Below are positions 7,856 through 15,576 of a stretch of 23,355 nucleotides of DNA, piece after piece. The stretch comes from JAVBOP01 sp031550405. GTDB lineage: Bacteria; Bacteroidota; Ignavibacteria; Kapaibacteriales; UBA2268. The notes below the pieces were generated by a model, which saw only the letters and a program-made list of their open reading frames with translations, did not search any database and was not told the origin of the DNA. The DNA lies in assembly GCA_031550405.1 (NCBI GenBank), contig JAVBOP010000106.1, forward strand, positions 1 to 23,355. Reading direction: 5' to 3'. The translations under genes were made by a program, and so were the position numbers. Numbering within the stretch: position 1 is the stretch's first letter; each line of letters begins with the position of its first letter.

Positions 7856-7947
7856 CATAATACATTCCAGATATTTGCGCATCAGGACAGTTGCTCCAAT
7901 GGTATGATACGCAACACAGGCAATAGTGATGTTATATTTTATTGGGG

Positions 7948-7955
7948 TAGTTTTG
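7948..7955 (+). promoter_or_regulatory. Possible -7 promoter element for rhomboid gene
   Basis: TAGTTTTG fits TAnnTTTG in the 226-base gap between the first large T9SS gene and the rhomboid gene. No TTG is found at the right distance upstream, and the leader would be over 100 bases, so support is weak. Nothing else is recognised in the gap apart from the 13-base repeat at its left end. Confidence 0.3.
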
Positions 7956-8069
7956 GCTAAAATGGATACACTTCCTAACATCCTTCTGCTCACTTTTCAG
8001 TGATGGGTGTTATTATGTGTGTAAAATTTGCTATATTTATTGCGAACTTGTAAAAGCAAAGGAACAATC

Positions 8070-9014
8070 ATGCTATTTAGAATAACACCTATGTTGAAAT
8101 TTATATTAATTATCAACGTAGCCGTTTTTATTATCAACAACTTACTGGCAGGCTCAATAACGCTATCAGGCGTTCCAGTTTCATATCTCATAATGAAATA
8201 TTTTGCGTTGCAGCCATTTGACGGGATTGCGGACATGCAATTCTACCCATGGCAGCTAATTACCTATCAGTTTATGCACGCCGACTTTAGCCACATATTT
8301 TTCAATATGCTTGCCTTGTGGATGTTTAGCTCTGATTTAGAAGAAAATTGGGGTAGCGCCAAGTATGTTATATTTTATTTGCTTGCTGGAATTGGAGCAG
8401 GAATAACGCACCTTGTTATAACTCCGATTCTTGGACATTCCGCTCCAACAATAGGCGCTTCAGGATCGCTATATGGTATAATCATAGCCTTTGCCATGCT
8501 CAACCCGGATAGAAAGATAATGGTTTTTCCCATTTTTATACCAATACCAGCCCGTATTTTTGGCATAGGAATGATGGTGGTATCAGCCATAATGGGCTTT
8601 AACAGCATTGACGGAGTAGCGCATTTTGCTCACTTCGGAGGCGCATTAACAGGATTGATTTTATTGAAATTCGGCGAAAAAACTCCCATATTCAAATGGG
8701 CAAGGAGGTATATCAAAACAGGGATTCCAAGCAACGAATATATTGGTTCGGGCAGCGCACAGAGCCGGTTCCGTTTCACAAGTCAAGCGCGGCAAGGCTA
8801 TAAATCGGCATGGACAAATTCGCAAACAACAGAGCGTCCGCAAGTGGTGGACACTAATTCAACACATAAGCAATATTCTGATATTGAGGTCGGCGGCGTC
8901 AAAATCACGCAAAGCCAAATTGACGCAATATTGGATAAAATATCGCACACAGGCTATCAGAGTCTCTCTGAGCAGGAAAAATATATATTAACAGAGATAA
9001 GCAAAAAACTATAA
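8070..9014 (+). CDS. Rhomboid-family intramembrane serine protease
   Basis: The 314-residue product cuts substrates within the membrane. The catalytic serine is Ser131 in TIGASGSLYG and the catalytic histidine is His188 in HFAHFGG. The transmembrane-2 signature HIFFN (His75, Asn79) and a run of six or so hydrophobic helices fill residues 10-202. The C-terminal third is soluble: a polar linker, then IDAILDKIS..GY.SLS..EK, a short helical tail often found on Bacteroidota rhomboids. The frame is open from a TTG at 8028, but the ATG at 8070, with AAAGGAA 7-13 bases upstream, is the better start and puts the first membrane segment close to the N-terminus. It stands between two T9SS cargo genes on the same strand; the next begins 46 bases after its stop. 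A link to cargo processing is possible but unproven. Confidence 0.9.
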   Translation: MLFRITPMLKFILIINVAVFIINNLLAGSITLSGVPVSYLIMKYFALQPFDGIADMQFYPWQLITYQFMHADFSHIFFNMLALWMFSSDLEENWGSAKYVIFYLLAGIGAGITHLVITPILGHSAPTIGASGSLYGIIIAFAMLNPDRKIMVFPIFIPIPARIFGIGMMVVSAIMGFNSIDGVAHFAHFGGALTGLILLKFGEKTPIFKWARRYIKTGIPSNEYIGSGSAQSRFRFTSQARQGYKSAWTNSQTTERPQVVDTNSTHKQYSDIEVGGVKITQSQIDAILDKISHTGYQSLSEQEKYILTEISKKL

Positions 9015-9060
9015 TTAAAAAAAATCATAATTATATTGAAATATAAGACGAAGCACGGTT

Positions 9061-12000
9061 ATGAGTAAAAAAACAGGGACAAAAAAAATATACATATCGC
9101 TTTTTGCAGCTTATCTGTTCTTTTGCCTGAAAGATAATGCAATGGCGGATATTACTGTCTATGCCAAAAATCCTAAAATTGAATACAATAGTAGCAATGG
9201 AATGGTTTTTAGCGTTGAATTGCGGGCTGTCCAGAACTCCAATCCAATAACATTAGATAATAATAATACAATTTTAATCGAAAATCTTTCGAAATATAAT
9301 CCGAATATGAAATTTTCCGCGCCCGACGCTCAGGGATTTCAAAAGGCGGAATGGATAACTAATCTGCAAACAGCAAAGATTAGCATTGAAGCGGAGATTG
9401 TTGTTACGCATAATAATGAGGTTGGAAGCAGAAATGTTGTTTTTGAGCTTGGGCAATTTGGATTGTTGCGTAATTATGCGATAGATATTTATGATTCAGG
9501 AGAAAAATTAATTACTGAACTTTATTATAGAAGCAACAGTATTGTCAGGAATATATATATCAGAAACAGTGCCGAAGCGAGTGTAATACTGGATTCCATA
9601 ACATTTACATATCAATCAAAAGATGACCCGGATTCATACGGATTTTATTATCTATGGGGCGGAACGTCTATTGATAACTATCCATTTCCACCGCCTAAAT
9701 CTTTAATTCCATCTGTACTTTATCATGTTGCTGTGTTCTACAACAGGCCTCCGGATAATCCATATCGAAGAGAATATATGATATTCCATTATGCAGGCGG
9801 CTTTAAACGGAAATTACCGCTAATTACTAAAGAAGAATATGACTTGCCTCTTGTTGTAAATCTGAAATTACTGTCCCCAAAAGGTGGTGAAATATTAGCT
9901 CCATGTGAGGATTTTCTTATTGAGTGGAGAGGGCAGGCTAAGGAACATCCGGTTTTATTGCATTTTTCTCCCGATAATGGCAAAAGCTGGCTGCCCATAG
10001 ATACTGTTGCTGGCGATACGAGCCAATATTTATGGAAAGTTCCTGATAATATTACCACTTCGGCGATAGTGCGCGTATCGCAAACATTTAATCGCAACAA
10101 TGATCGAATACTGAAATACGATAGCGATTCTATAAAAGCTGCAGCATTCAATTTTCAGGCTACGCGCGCGCTGACGGTTAGTTCTGCGGGAAATATTTTG
10201 GAATGGGATTTGTATTCAAATGCCACGCCAACAATTATTTCTGAGATCAACGAAGATCCAGCTTACATATACAACGATATTGATTATTTGAAAAATGAAA
10301 AAAAATTCATAGTTCTGCGGAATACATCTCAAAAAACACAGTTAATGCTTTATAATGCAAATGGTTATCCCAACTATTCAGTGAAAAAGGATTTGCCTGA
10401 TAACTTTCGTGCTTCAAAAATATCTGTAGGGAAAGATGACAAGTTTATAGCTCTGTCTCCTGCAAAATACAGCAATAGCGTGCAGTTTCTGGATACAGCA
10501 GGCAACCTTATTACATATTACCGGGACAATGCGCCTGTTATTAATTTTGTGATTGAAAAAAACACGGGCAATGCCTATATCTCTCTATTAAACAATAAGG
10601 TTAAGATATTGTCGCTTGATGATTTCCCTGACATCAAAGTTATCAAAGAATACGATTTCTCGGAGCATTTATCCGTTATCAACGGTATATCGATTTCGCG
10701 GGATATGCGGCTTATGGGACTTACTTTGAAGTATGAAGAGGCAAGTTTTGATGTAAATACGGATATGCGTTCGGTTTTTTGCAATAACTACATTTATGAC
10801 AACGAAACGGAGACTTTTTTCAAAAACATCAATACTTCGCACAAAGATGCGATAGGATTGAATTTTAATTTTACTGGAAATATTGCGATAATTGGCAATG
10901 AAACCGATCCTCAATTGCCGTGGCTGTCACAAATATCTTTGCTTGACCTGACCAATAAGCTGAATATGGAAAAAACATCTATAAACGCTTTTACCAATAC
11001 TATGCTCGGTTTTGAGCTGGCTGAGGACGGCAATTCGCTTATAGCATATTCGTATTATGAATTTGATAACTGCAAATTAATTAATTTTTCGCTGCCGGAA
11101 AGCGACCAGAATGATGTTGCTTTCACAATAGAGCGGCCTGTTGCTACTATTGCTCAAATACAGATGGATAGCGTGATTATGGCTACTGATAATCAGTTTA
11201 TATTCGAGGCGGTAATTTGCAATACTGGACTCGTTCCTGCGATATTCGACAAGTATTATTTCAAGAATAATCTGCATTTCAAATTGTTAGATGACTCTAT
11301 GCCAGATACTGTTGATATTGGCAAGTGCAAGAATATCAGGATATTAGCATCACCTGTTGATACTGGTGATTTGAAAGACGAACTTATTTTTGTGGCGTGC
11401 GGATATGAACTAAGCGTACCGTTGTCTATTTACTCTAAAAACCGTAACTTACAGGCTTTAAATCCTTCTCCTGTCGATTTAGGCGAAGCATGTATATATG
11501 AGCGTGATACGCTGAAAATCAATTTATTCAAAAATTTGGACAGCGTTGACATTTTAGTTAACAAAGTAGAATTGGAGCAAGGTAAGCATTTTAAAATCAT
11601 AAGTTATAATGCTGATATTATTTTAAAACCACAGGAAATCTATACTCTTGAAGTTGAATTTATGCCACAGGAAATCGGTTTTCTGCAAGATAAATTAATA
11701 ATTTTTCATTCAAATCAACAGAATGTAACGCCACTTTATGATATAGTCGCTGATGGCATCGGTACTTTTTTGCAGACCAGCCACAACCATTTATATTTCA
11801 TACCCGAAATACACACCCGCACGCTGACGGTTACAAACACGGGCGAATCGGTGCTTTATATTGATTCCATATATTTTTCACCCGAAGGTAACTATAATGT
11901 TATCACTAACTTACCGCTTTATATCGATGGTGGTGAGCAGCAGGGCATTGATATTGAATTTCTTGGTGATAGTCCCAAACTGGCTCAACTGCATTTTGTT

Positions 12001-12756
12001 GCAAGACCTTGCGTGCTTATCGACAGTGTTTATTTAGGTCCATATAAAGCGAACGTATCTCTAAAAATTCCTGAAATTTTAGCAGATCCGAGAGACAAAA
12101 ATGTTGATATTCCCGTCAATTTCCAGCAGAATGAAAATTATGCGTACAAGGGAAAACGCTACTTCAATGCAGAATTTGAAATTAATCCGCGAATTTTTTA
12201 TCCAACTGCCGTTGAGAGCAAATATGGCATTGCAACGATTACGAAAAACTATCTTGCAAGCGACGATAAGCGGATTTTTGGCATTCAAATTGAAGGCGAT
12301 TTTGTCGATTATATAGGCACTCTATTCAATATAAAAGGCGCCGCAGGGCTTTGTGAAACGGATATTTCTCCATTAAATTTCATAGATACTTCATCGTTTT
12401 TTGGCGCTGCTGTTGATGTTGCTTATTACAATACGACATTTCGACTTATAAATTTATGCGATGACCGGAGAATAATCCGCAACAAAGAAAAAATAAAAAT
12501 AAATTCATTTATACCTAATCCAGCAAAATATGAAACAATATTAAGTTACGAAATAATTGAAGATATGGATGAAGAGGTATCGCTGGAAATATATGATTTA
12601 CTTGGAAACAAAATTATGATGCATAAATTAGAAAACAACCGTATCGGAAATTATGAACAAAAATTAATAATTGATCGTTTAACAACAGGCACATACCGTG
12701 TTATGATCAATTATGGAATAACTTCGCAAGTATATACAATATCGGTAATTAGATAA
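9061..12756 (+). CDS. Large T9SS-secreted protein, relative of the one at 4034
   Basis: The 1231-residue product has a basic N-terminus and a signal peptide (about 9-29, cut after AMA). Residues 30-260 form a beta-rich N-terminal domain. Residues 268-342 form a small sandwich (LLSPKGGEIL, LIEWRG, HFSPDNGKSW, YLWKVPD) that lines up with residues 417-490 of the earlier protein. Residues 350-690 form a degenerate beta-propeller, starting where the earlier propeller starts. Choice-of-anchor-D repeats and a cohesin-like sandwich follow. The T9SS type A sorting domain is at about 1146-1231, opening with SFIPNPAKYETILSYEI and ending TTGTYRVMINYG. The vWA-like domain of the relative is missing. Codon use is much more AT-rich than in the relative. 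It probably shares a transcript with the rhomboid gene before it and queF 17 bases after it. Confidence 0.85.
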   Translation: MSKKTGTKKIYISLFAAYLFFCLKDNAMADITVYAKNPKIEYNSSNGMVFSVELRAVQNSNPITLDNNNTILIENLSKYNPNMKFSAPDAQGFQKAEWITNLQTAKISIEAEIVVTHNNEVGSRNVVFELGQFGLLRNYAIDIYDSGEKLITELYYRSNSIVRNIYIRNSAEASVILDSITFTYQSKDDPDSYGFYYLWGGTSIDNYPFPPPKSLIPSVLYHVAVFYNRPPDNPYRREYMIFHYAGGFKRKLPLITKEEYDLPLVVNLKLLSPKGGEILAPCEDFLIEWRGQAKEHPVLLHFSPDNGKSWLPIDTVAGDTSQYLWKVPDNITTSAIVRVSQTFNRNNDRILKYDSDSIKAAAFNFQATRALTVSSAGNILEWDLYSNATPTIISEINEDPAYIYNDIDYLKNEKKFIVLRNTSQKTQLMLYNANGYPNYSVKKDLPDNFRASKISVGKDDKFIALSPAKYSNSVQFLDTAGNLITYYRDNAPVINFVIEKNTGNAYISLLNNKVKILSLDDFPDIKVIKEYDFSEHLSVINGISISRDMRLMGLTLKYEEASFDVNTDMRSVFCNNYIYDNETETFFKNINTSHKDAIGLNFNFTGNIAIIGNETDPQLPWLSQISLLDLTNKLNMEKTSINAFTNTMLGFELAEDGNSLIAYSYYEFDNCKLINFSLPESDQNDVAFTIERPVATIAQIQMDSVIMATDNQFIFEAVICNTGLVPAIFDKYYFKNNLHFKLLDDSMPDTVDIGKCKNIRILASPVDTGDLKDELIFVACGYELSVPLSIYSKNRNLQALNPSPVDLGEACIYERDTLKINLFKNLDSVDILVNKVELEQGKHFKIISYNADIILKPQEIYTLEVEFMPQEIGFLQDKLIIFHSNQQNVTPLYDIVADGIGTFLQTSHNHLYFIPEIHTRTLTVTNTGESVLYIDSIYFSPEGNYNVITNLPLYIDGGEQQGIDIEFLGDSPKLAQLHFVARPCVLIDSVYLGPYKANVSLKIPEILADPRDKNVDIPVNFQQNENYAYKGKRYFNAEFEINPRIFYPTAVESKYGIATITKNYLASDDKRIFGIQIEGDFVDYIGTLFNIKGAAGLCETDISPLNFIDTSSFFGAAVDVAYYNTTFRLINLCDDRRIIRNKEKIKINSFIPNPAKYETILSYEIIEDMDEEVSLEIYDLLGNKIMMHKLENNRIGNYEQKLIIDRLTTGTYRVMINYGITSQVYTISVIR

Positions 12757-12773
12757 AATAATATATAATTAAA

Positions 12774-13133
12774 ATGGTAGAAATAGAAACTTTTCCTAAT
12801 CCTGCTCCGAACAGGAAATACATTATTGAACATGTAAATAACGAATTTACGTCTGTTTGCCCCAAAACTGGTTTACCCGACTTTGGCAAAATAATAATTC
12901 GCTATATTCCAGACAAACTGTGCATGGAGCTGAAGGCATTGAAATATTATTTTCTTGAATTTCGCAATCAAGGAATTTTTTACGAAGAGCTAACTAATAA
13001 ATTTTTAGATGACTTAGTAAGCGTTTGTGAACCTCATGAAATGGAAATTATTTCGGAATGGGGAACCCGTGGGGGCATGAATTCAACTATTATCGTTAAA
13101 CATGTAAAAGCAAATTTATCCGAAAAAAATTAA
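12774..13133 (+). CDS. queF: preQ0 reductase (7-cyano-7-deazaguanine reductase)
   Basis: QueF reduces the nitrile of preQ0 to the amine preQ1 with NADPH in queuosine synthesis. The 119-residue product is the short, single-domain (YkvM-like) form. The catalytic Cys29 is in FTSVCPKTGLPDFG, and Asp36 follows seven residues later, as in Bacillus QueF. The NADPH-binding QueF motif is MELKALKYYFLEFRNQG (51-67). After it the usual His-Glu pair reads Tyr70-Glu71, so the substrate-side histidine is replaced; this may be a normal subfamily variant. It starts 17 bases after the T9SS gene and ends 13 bases before queD, so the three may be co-transcribed. Confidence 0.93.
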   Translation: MVEIETFPNPAPNRKYIIEHVNNEFTSVCPKTGLPDFGKIIIRYIPDKLCMELKALKYYFLEFRNQGIFYEELTNKFLDDLVSVCEPHEMEIISEWGTRGGMNSTIIVKHVKANLSEKN

Positions 13134-13146
13134 AAACAATTCATAA

Positions 13147-13566
13147 ATGGTAAAAATAGCAAAAGAATTTTATTGGGAAATGGGACATCGTTTGCCCAAA
13201 CATGACGGATTATGCCGCAATTTGCATGGACATTCATATAAAATGCGAATCGAAATTTCGGGCGAACTTAATGAAAACCAAATGGTTATAGATTATTTCG
13301 ATTTATCGCAAATTGCAAAAAAAATTATAGAGCCATTCGATCATGCTTTTTTGTGCGAGTCCGATGATATTTTGATGCTGAGTTTCCTGCAATCCAATAA
13401 TTTCAAACATGTTGCTGTCCCATTTATTTCTACAGCTGAGAATATTTGCAGCTATTTTCTTGACAAGTTCAAAGTAGAGCTAAATAGATTAAAAAATATT
13501 CATAATATAGCGATACGTATATACGAAACGGAAGATGTATATGCCGAAACAACTTGTTTCTTCTGA
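13147..13566 (+). CDS. queD: 6-carboxy-5,6,7,8-tetrahydropterin synthase
   Basis: QueD converts dihydroneopterin triphosphate to 6-carboxytetrahydropterin, early in the preQ0/queuosine pathway. The 139-residue product has the zinc ligands His14 (EMGHRL), His27 and His29 (NLHGHSY), the catalytic Cys23 (GLCRN), the FDHAFL motif with Asp65-His66, Glu98 in STAEN, and YETED near the C-terminus. The ATG sits directly after the sequence ATTCATAA, a loose copy of the repeat word, with no Shine-Dalgarno. An exact copy of the 13-base word lies inside the gene and encodes KNIH near residue 117. queC and queE are not in the window. Confidence 0.94.
   Translation: MVKIAKEFYWEMGHRLPKHDGLCRNLHGHSYKMRIEISGELNENQMVIDYFDLSQIAKKIIEPFDHAFLCESDDILMLSFLQSNNFKHVAVPFISTAENICSYFLDKFKVELNRLKNIHNIAIRIYETEDVYAETTCFF
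13491..13503 (+). repeat. Copy of the 13-base word AAAAAATATTCAT
   Basis: This exact copy lies inside the queD reading frame, near its 3' end. Confidence 0.6.
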
Positions 13567-13842
13567 CAATATTGCTCGGATTTGCTAAAAAAAATGTATC
13601 GTTATGCCGACTTGTTGCATAGTTGGCGAAATGAATTTAAAACGAAAGGAGCAAATAATTTTTCAGGTAGCGGCAAAGCTGTTCAAAGCGATGAAGTCAA
13701 TAAATTGTAGCAACTTAAGCGTAATTATTCTCGCTTGGAGAAGGAAAACGAAATTCCCTCAAAAGCGTTTTGTTTTGTCGGTGAGCAGAAAGGACAATTG
13801 CGGTCGCTGAGAGCTTTTTCAAGACTATTAATACCGAGTTGA
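13567..13842 (+). pseudogene. IS3-family OrfA remnant
   Basis: The frame from 13567 contains LLHSWRNEFKTKG, then SGSGKAVQSDEV, an internal TAG stop (13708-13710), then QLKRNYSRLEKENEI and KAFCFVGEQKG. This is the OrfA pattern of a tryptophan-containing helix-turn-helix end followed by a leucine-zipper coiled coil. The TAG replaces what was probably CAG (Gln). The usual 'ENEILKKA' reads ENEIPSKA. No intact start or N-terminal half of the helix-turn-helix is found. The frame then crosses the deletion junction and closes at TGA 13840-13842. It cannot make a working product. Confidence 0.75.
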
Positions 13843-14102
13843 TTTATCAGAATAAATTGATGAATAAGGCTGAAATCAGTATGAATATTTTTTCATATAT
13901 CGAAATTTTTTACAACAAAAAGAGAAAATATTCGCAGCTAAAGTACATGAATATTGATGAATTTAATTATATTTTTTTATTAACAAACAAAATATTGTTT
14001 AGATATAATGTACCACCCACGCCCAAGTCATTGTTCTTTTATTGTTGCTTATGTAAAATATTATATATAATACGTAATTACTGTTGTAAGTATTTTATTT
14101 AA
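13800..14102 (+). pseudogene. IS3-family OrfB transposase C-terminal remnant
   Basis: The frame reads AVAESFFKTINTELIYQNKL, then a helix, IEIFYNKKRKYSQLKYMNIDEF and unrelated residues. This is the end of the rve integrase domain: the Glu of AESFF (13809-13811) is the third acid of the DDE triad. GAC AAT just before it would give the expected 'DNAVAE', but one extra T at 13799 breaks the frame. The first two acids are deleted. A copy of the 13-base repeat word lies inside it at 13881. Confidence 0.75.
13881..13893 (-). repeat. Copy of the 13-base word AAAAAATATTCAT
   Basis: This exact copy is on the minus strand, inside the OrfB remnant. It is again part of the 16-base palindrome ATGAATATTTTTTCAT seen at 7843. 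Confidence 0.6.
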
Positions 14103-14117
14103 ATATAGATACGAAGT

Positions 14118-14323
14118 ATGTGTGAAAAAATTGAATGTAAATATTGCCTCAGCCATAATATAAAAAAATAGGCGTTAGAAAAGTGGCAAAATTCCTCAAA
14201 ATTAATCCTACATCTATTTTGCGTTGGATCAACGAATTTCATGAAAAATTGCAAGACAGCAACAAGACAATACAATTAAAGTTATTAATAATTTTACTAT
14301 ATTTGTATGCTATCTGTGAATAA
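14118..14323 (+). pseudogene. IS1-like transposase relic
   Basis: From the ATG at 14118, MCEKIECKYCLSHNIKK ends at TAG (14169-14171). It looks like the N-terminal zinc ribbon (C..C) of an IS1-type InsA. A second frame from about 14171 reads GVRKVAKFLKINPTSILRWI and continues NEFHEKLQ to a stop at 14321. That matches the helix-turn-helix part of such transposases. The second half of the zinc ribbon between them is missing, so a deletion with frame change has occurred. No catalytic domain remains. The relic directly precedes the DUF4835 gene, and its end carries a possible promoter for that gene. Confidence 0.5.
14298..14305 (+). promoter_or_regulatory. -7 promoter element for the DUF4835 gene
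   Basis: TATATTTG fits TAnnTTTG exactly, 36 bases before the ATG at 14342. No clear -33 TTG is present. It lies within the last codons of the IS1-like relic. Confidence 0.5.
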
Positions 14324-14341
14324 AAATTGAGTGGTGAAAAT

Positions 14342-15286
14342 ATGTATATGTTTACTGTTTTGAAGAAAATAATATTTGTTCTTGTAATTGCTTTATATTC
14401 AACAGGCTTGCTAATATCGCAGGAAATTGAAGCTACGGTTTCTCTTAACATTGACGAACGGCTTGCAAGCGAACAGGTTCAGCGTGTTGAATCGTTGAAA
14501 TATGATTTGGAAGAGTACATAAATTCTCAAAGTTTTTCAGGAGAAACATGGGAAGGTCCCAAAATACCTGTTAATCTTATGATACAATTGTCCCCTGTCA
14601 ACCCTAACAATACATCCCCAGGCAATGTTTATGCTGCAAATTTGTTTATAGTTTCCAAGCGTTCGATACTTGGAGATAACGAGGCAACATCTGTGGCAAT
14701 GAAATTTATAGACAAGAAGTGGATGTTTGAATATTCGCAAAGTTCAGCTATGTCATACGATCCCCGGCGATTCGATGTCTTGACAAGCCTTATAGATTTC
14801 TATATGTTAATCATTATTGGACTGGATGTGGATTCTTATGGAGAATTGGACGGAGATGTTTGTTTTAGAAAAGCGTCTGAGATTTTCAATATCGGTGCGA
14901 ATGCGATGGCTGAAGGGTGGGAAAGCTATAGCCAGAACGAATATGGGCGCCAAACAATTATCAGGGATTTGACTAATCCTCGTTTGGATAATTTCCGTAA
15001 GTTAATATTTGAATACTACATAGATGGTATGGATATGCTTGCTACCGATAAAAATAAAGCTTTGGACAATATAGCGGCAACTATATCTAAAATGGCAGAT
15101 TTTAAAGAAAAATACATAGAACCAAGCAATTTGATGGATTCCTTTATGTATACCAAAAGTCAGGAAATAGCTGAATTATTAAATGGTTACACAAAAAATC
15201 CGAAAGTATTCCGTGATTTAATGTACCTTGATGCTTCTAACACTCCGCTTTATGAATCTGCCCGTGATGGCAAATTAAAAAAATAA
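14342..15286 (+). CDS. porD: DUF4835 family, PorD-like T9SS protein
   Basis: The 314-residue product has a signal peptide (hydrophobic from about residue 9, ending LLIS-QEIEATV), so it is exported. The family core is recognisable: a MIIGLD-like stretch (IIIGLDVDSYGELDGD), an EGWESY segment, NPRLDNFRKLIFEYYIDGMD and a helical C-terminal half. DUF4835 proteins are found across T9SS-bearing bacteria and have been called PorD; their exact role is not settled. The name rests on my memory of the family, not on a search. ATG at 14342 is chosen (another ATG at 14348); the frame is open from TTG 14327, but that start would lengthen the n-region for no gain. The usual neighbours of this gene in Bacteroidota (coaBC, recN) are absent; IS relics lie upstream instead. 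Confidence 0.8.
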   Translation: MYMFTVLKKIIFVLVIALYSTGLLISQEIEATVSLNIDERLASEQVQRVESLKYDLEEYINSQSFSGETWEGPKIPVNLMIQLSPVNPNNTSPGNVYAANLFIVSKRSILGDNEATSVAMKFIDKKWMFEYSQSSAMSYDPRRFDVLTSLIDFYMLIIIGLDVDSYGELDGDVCFRKASEIFNIGANAMAEGWESYSQNEYGRQTIIRDLTNPRLDNFRKLIFEYYIDGMDMLATDKNKALDNIAATISKMADFKEKYIEPSNLMDSFMYTKSQEIAELLNGYTKNPKVFRDLMYLDASNTPLYESARDGKLKK

Positions 15287-15292
15287 TTATCC

Positions 15293-15346
15293 ATTCTCTC
15301 CTCTTCTCTATTTATGAAAAAATATTCATAAATGAGAGAGGAGAAT
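15293..15346. terminator. Long imperfect hairpin between convergent genes
   Basis: ATTTATGAA (15310-15318) pairs perfectly with TTCATAAAT (15325-15333) over the loop AAAATA. The stem continues outward through pyrimidine-rich TTCTC and purine-rich GAGAG strands with two or three bulges, about 20 pairs in all. It lies between the convergent DUF4835 and nucleoid-protein genes, as a two-way terminator would. There is no T run, so a Rho-independent mechanism is uncertain. The tip is a copy of the 13-base repeat word. Confidence 0.5.
15317..15329 (+). repeat. Copy of the 13-base word AAAAAATATTCAT
   Basis: This exact copy forms the tip of the hairpin at 15293-15346. Confidence 0.6.
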
Positions 15347-15360
15347 AACAGAAGCTATTG

Positions 15361-15576
15361 CTATTTTTCTTCTTTAAACAGTAGCTGATAGTATTGCAAA
15401 CCGGTGGCTTCATCCTCGCCGCGCAGCAAATTTTCCTTGTTCTTGTGGATGGTGATATCAAATTTATCATCAAGCTTTATAACAGTTTTCAAACGCCTTG
15501 CCTGCTTTTTTAAAGCGGACTTGTTTATTGTGAATTGATTGGTGATTTCCACATTATTGTCCTGTTGATAAATATC
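15361..15576 (-). pseudogene. C-terminal part of the nucleoid-associated protein, behind an in-frame TGA
   Basis: After the TGA at 15579-15577 the same reading frame continues for 71 codons to a normal stop. It reads DIYQQDNN, then EITNQFTINKSALKKQARRL and a charged C-terminus ending QLLFKEEK. This is the expected end of a Bacteroidota-type 37-kDa nucleoid-associated protein, where an 'F.ISK.AVKKQAR..K' segment is typical. No frame change is needed, so one base change would rejoin it to the upstream part. A GTG at 15552 could restart translation, but no ribosome site supports that. Confidence 0.7.

Larger units (their letters stand above)
13567..14030 (+). mobile_element. IS3-family insertion sequence relic with internal deletion
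   Basis: The 5' half matches IS3-family OrfA, and the 3' part matches the last third of the OrfB transposase. Everything from the OrfB start to just before its last catalytic residue is gone, with the junction near 13793. The possible right end is TACCACCCACGCCCAAGTCA (14011-14030), a GC-rich block in AT-rich DNA that ends in CA as IS3 ends do. No matching left end is seen, so the borders are uncertain. Confidence 0.7.

Noticed and set aside
7769..7993. 74-codon minus-strand frame in the gap before the rhomboid gene
   Set aside because: It starts within the gap, runs into the 3' end of the T9SS gene and shows no motif, signal peptide or ribosome site.
13604..13810. 68-codon frame starting MPTCCIVGEM
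   Set aside because: It overlaps the IS3 OrfA remnant in another frame; the OrfA frame carries recognisable sequence and this one does not.
14327..14341. TTG start of the DUF4835 gene, 15 bases upstream
   Set aside because: The ATG at 14342 gives a compact signal peptide, and the extra MSGEN residues add nothing. The GTGGTG before the ATG is better read as leader.
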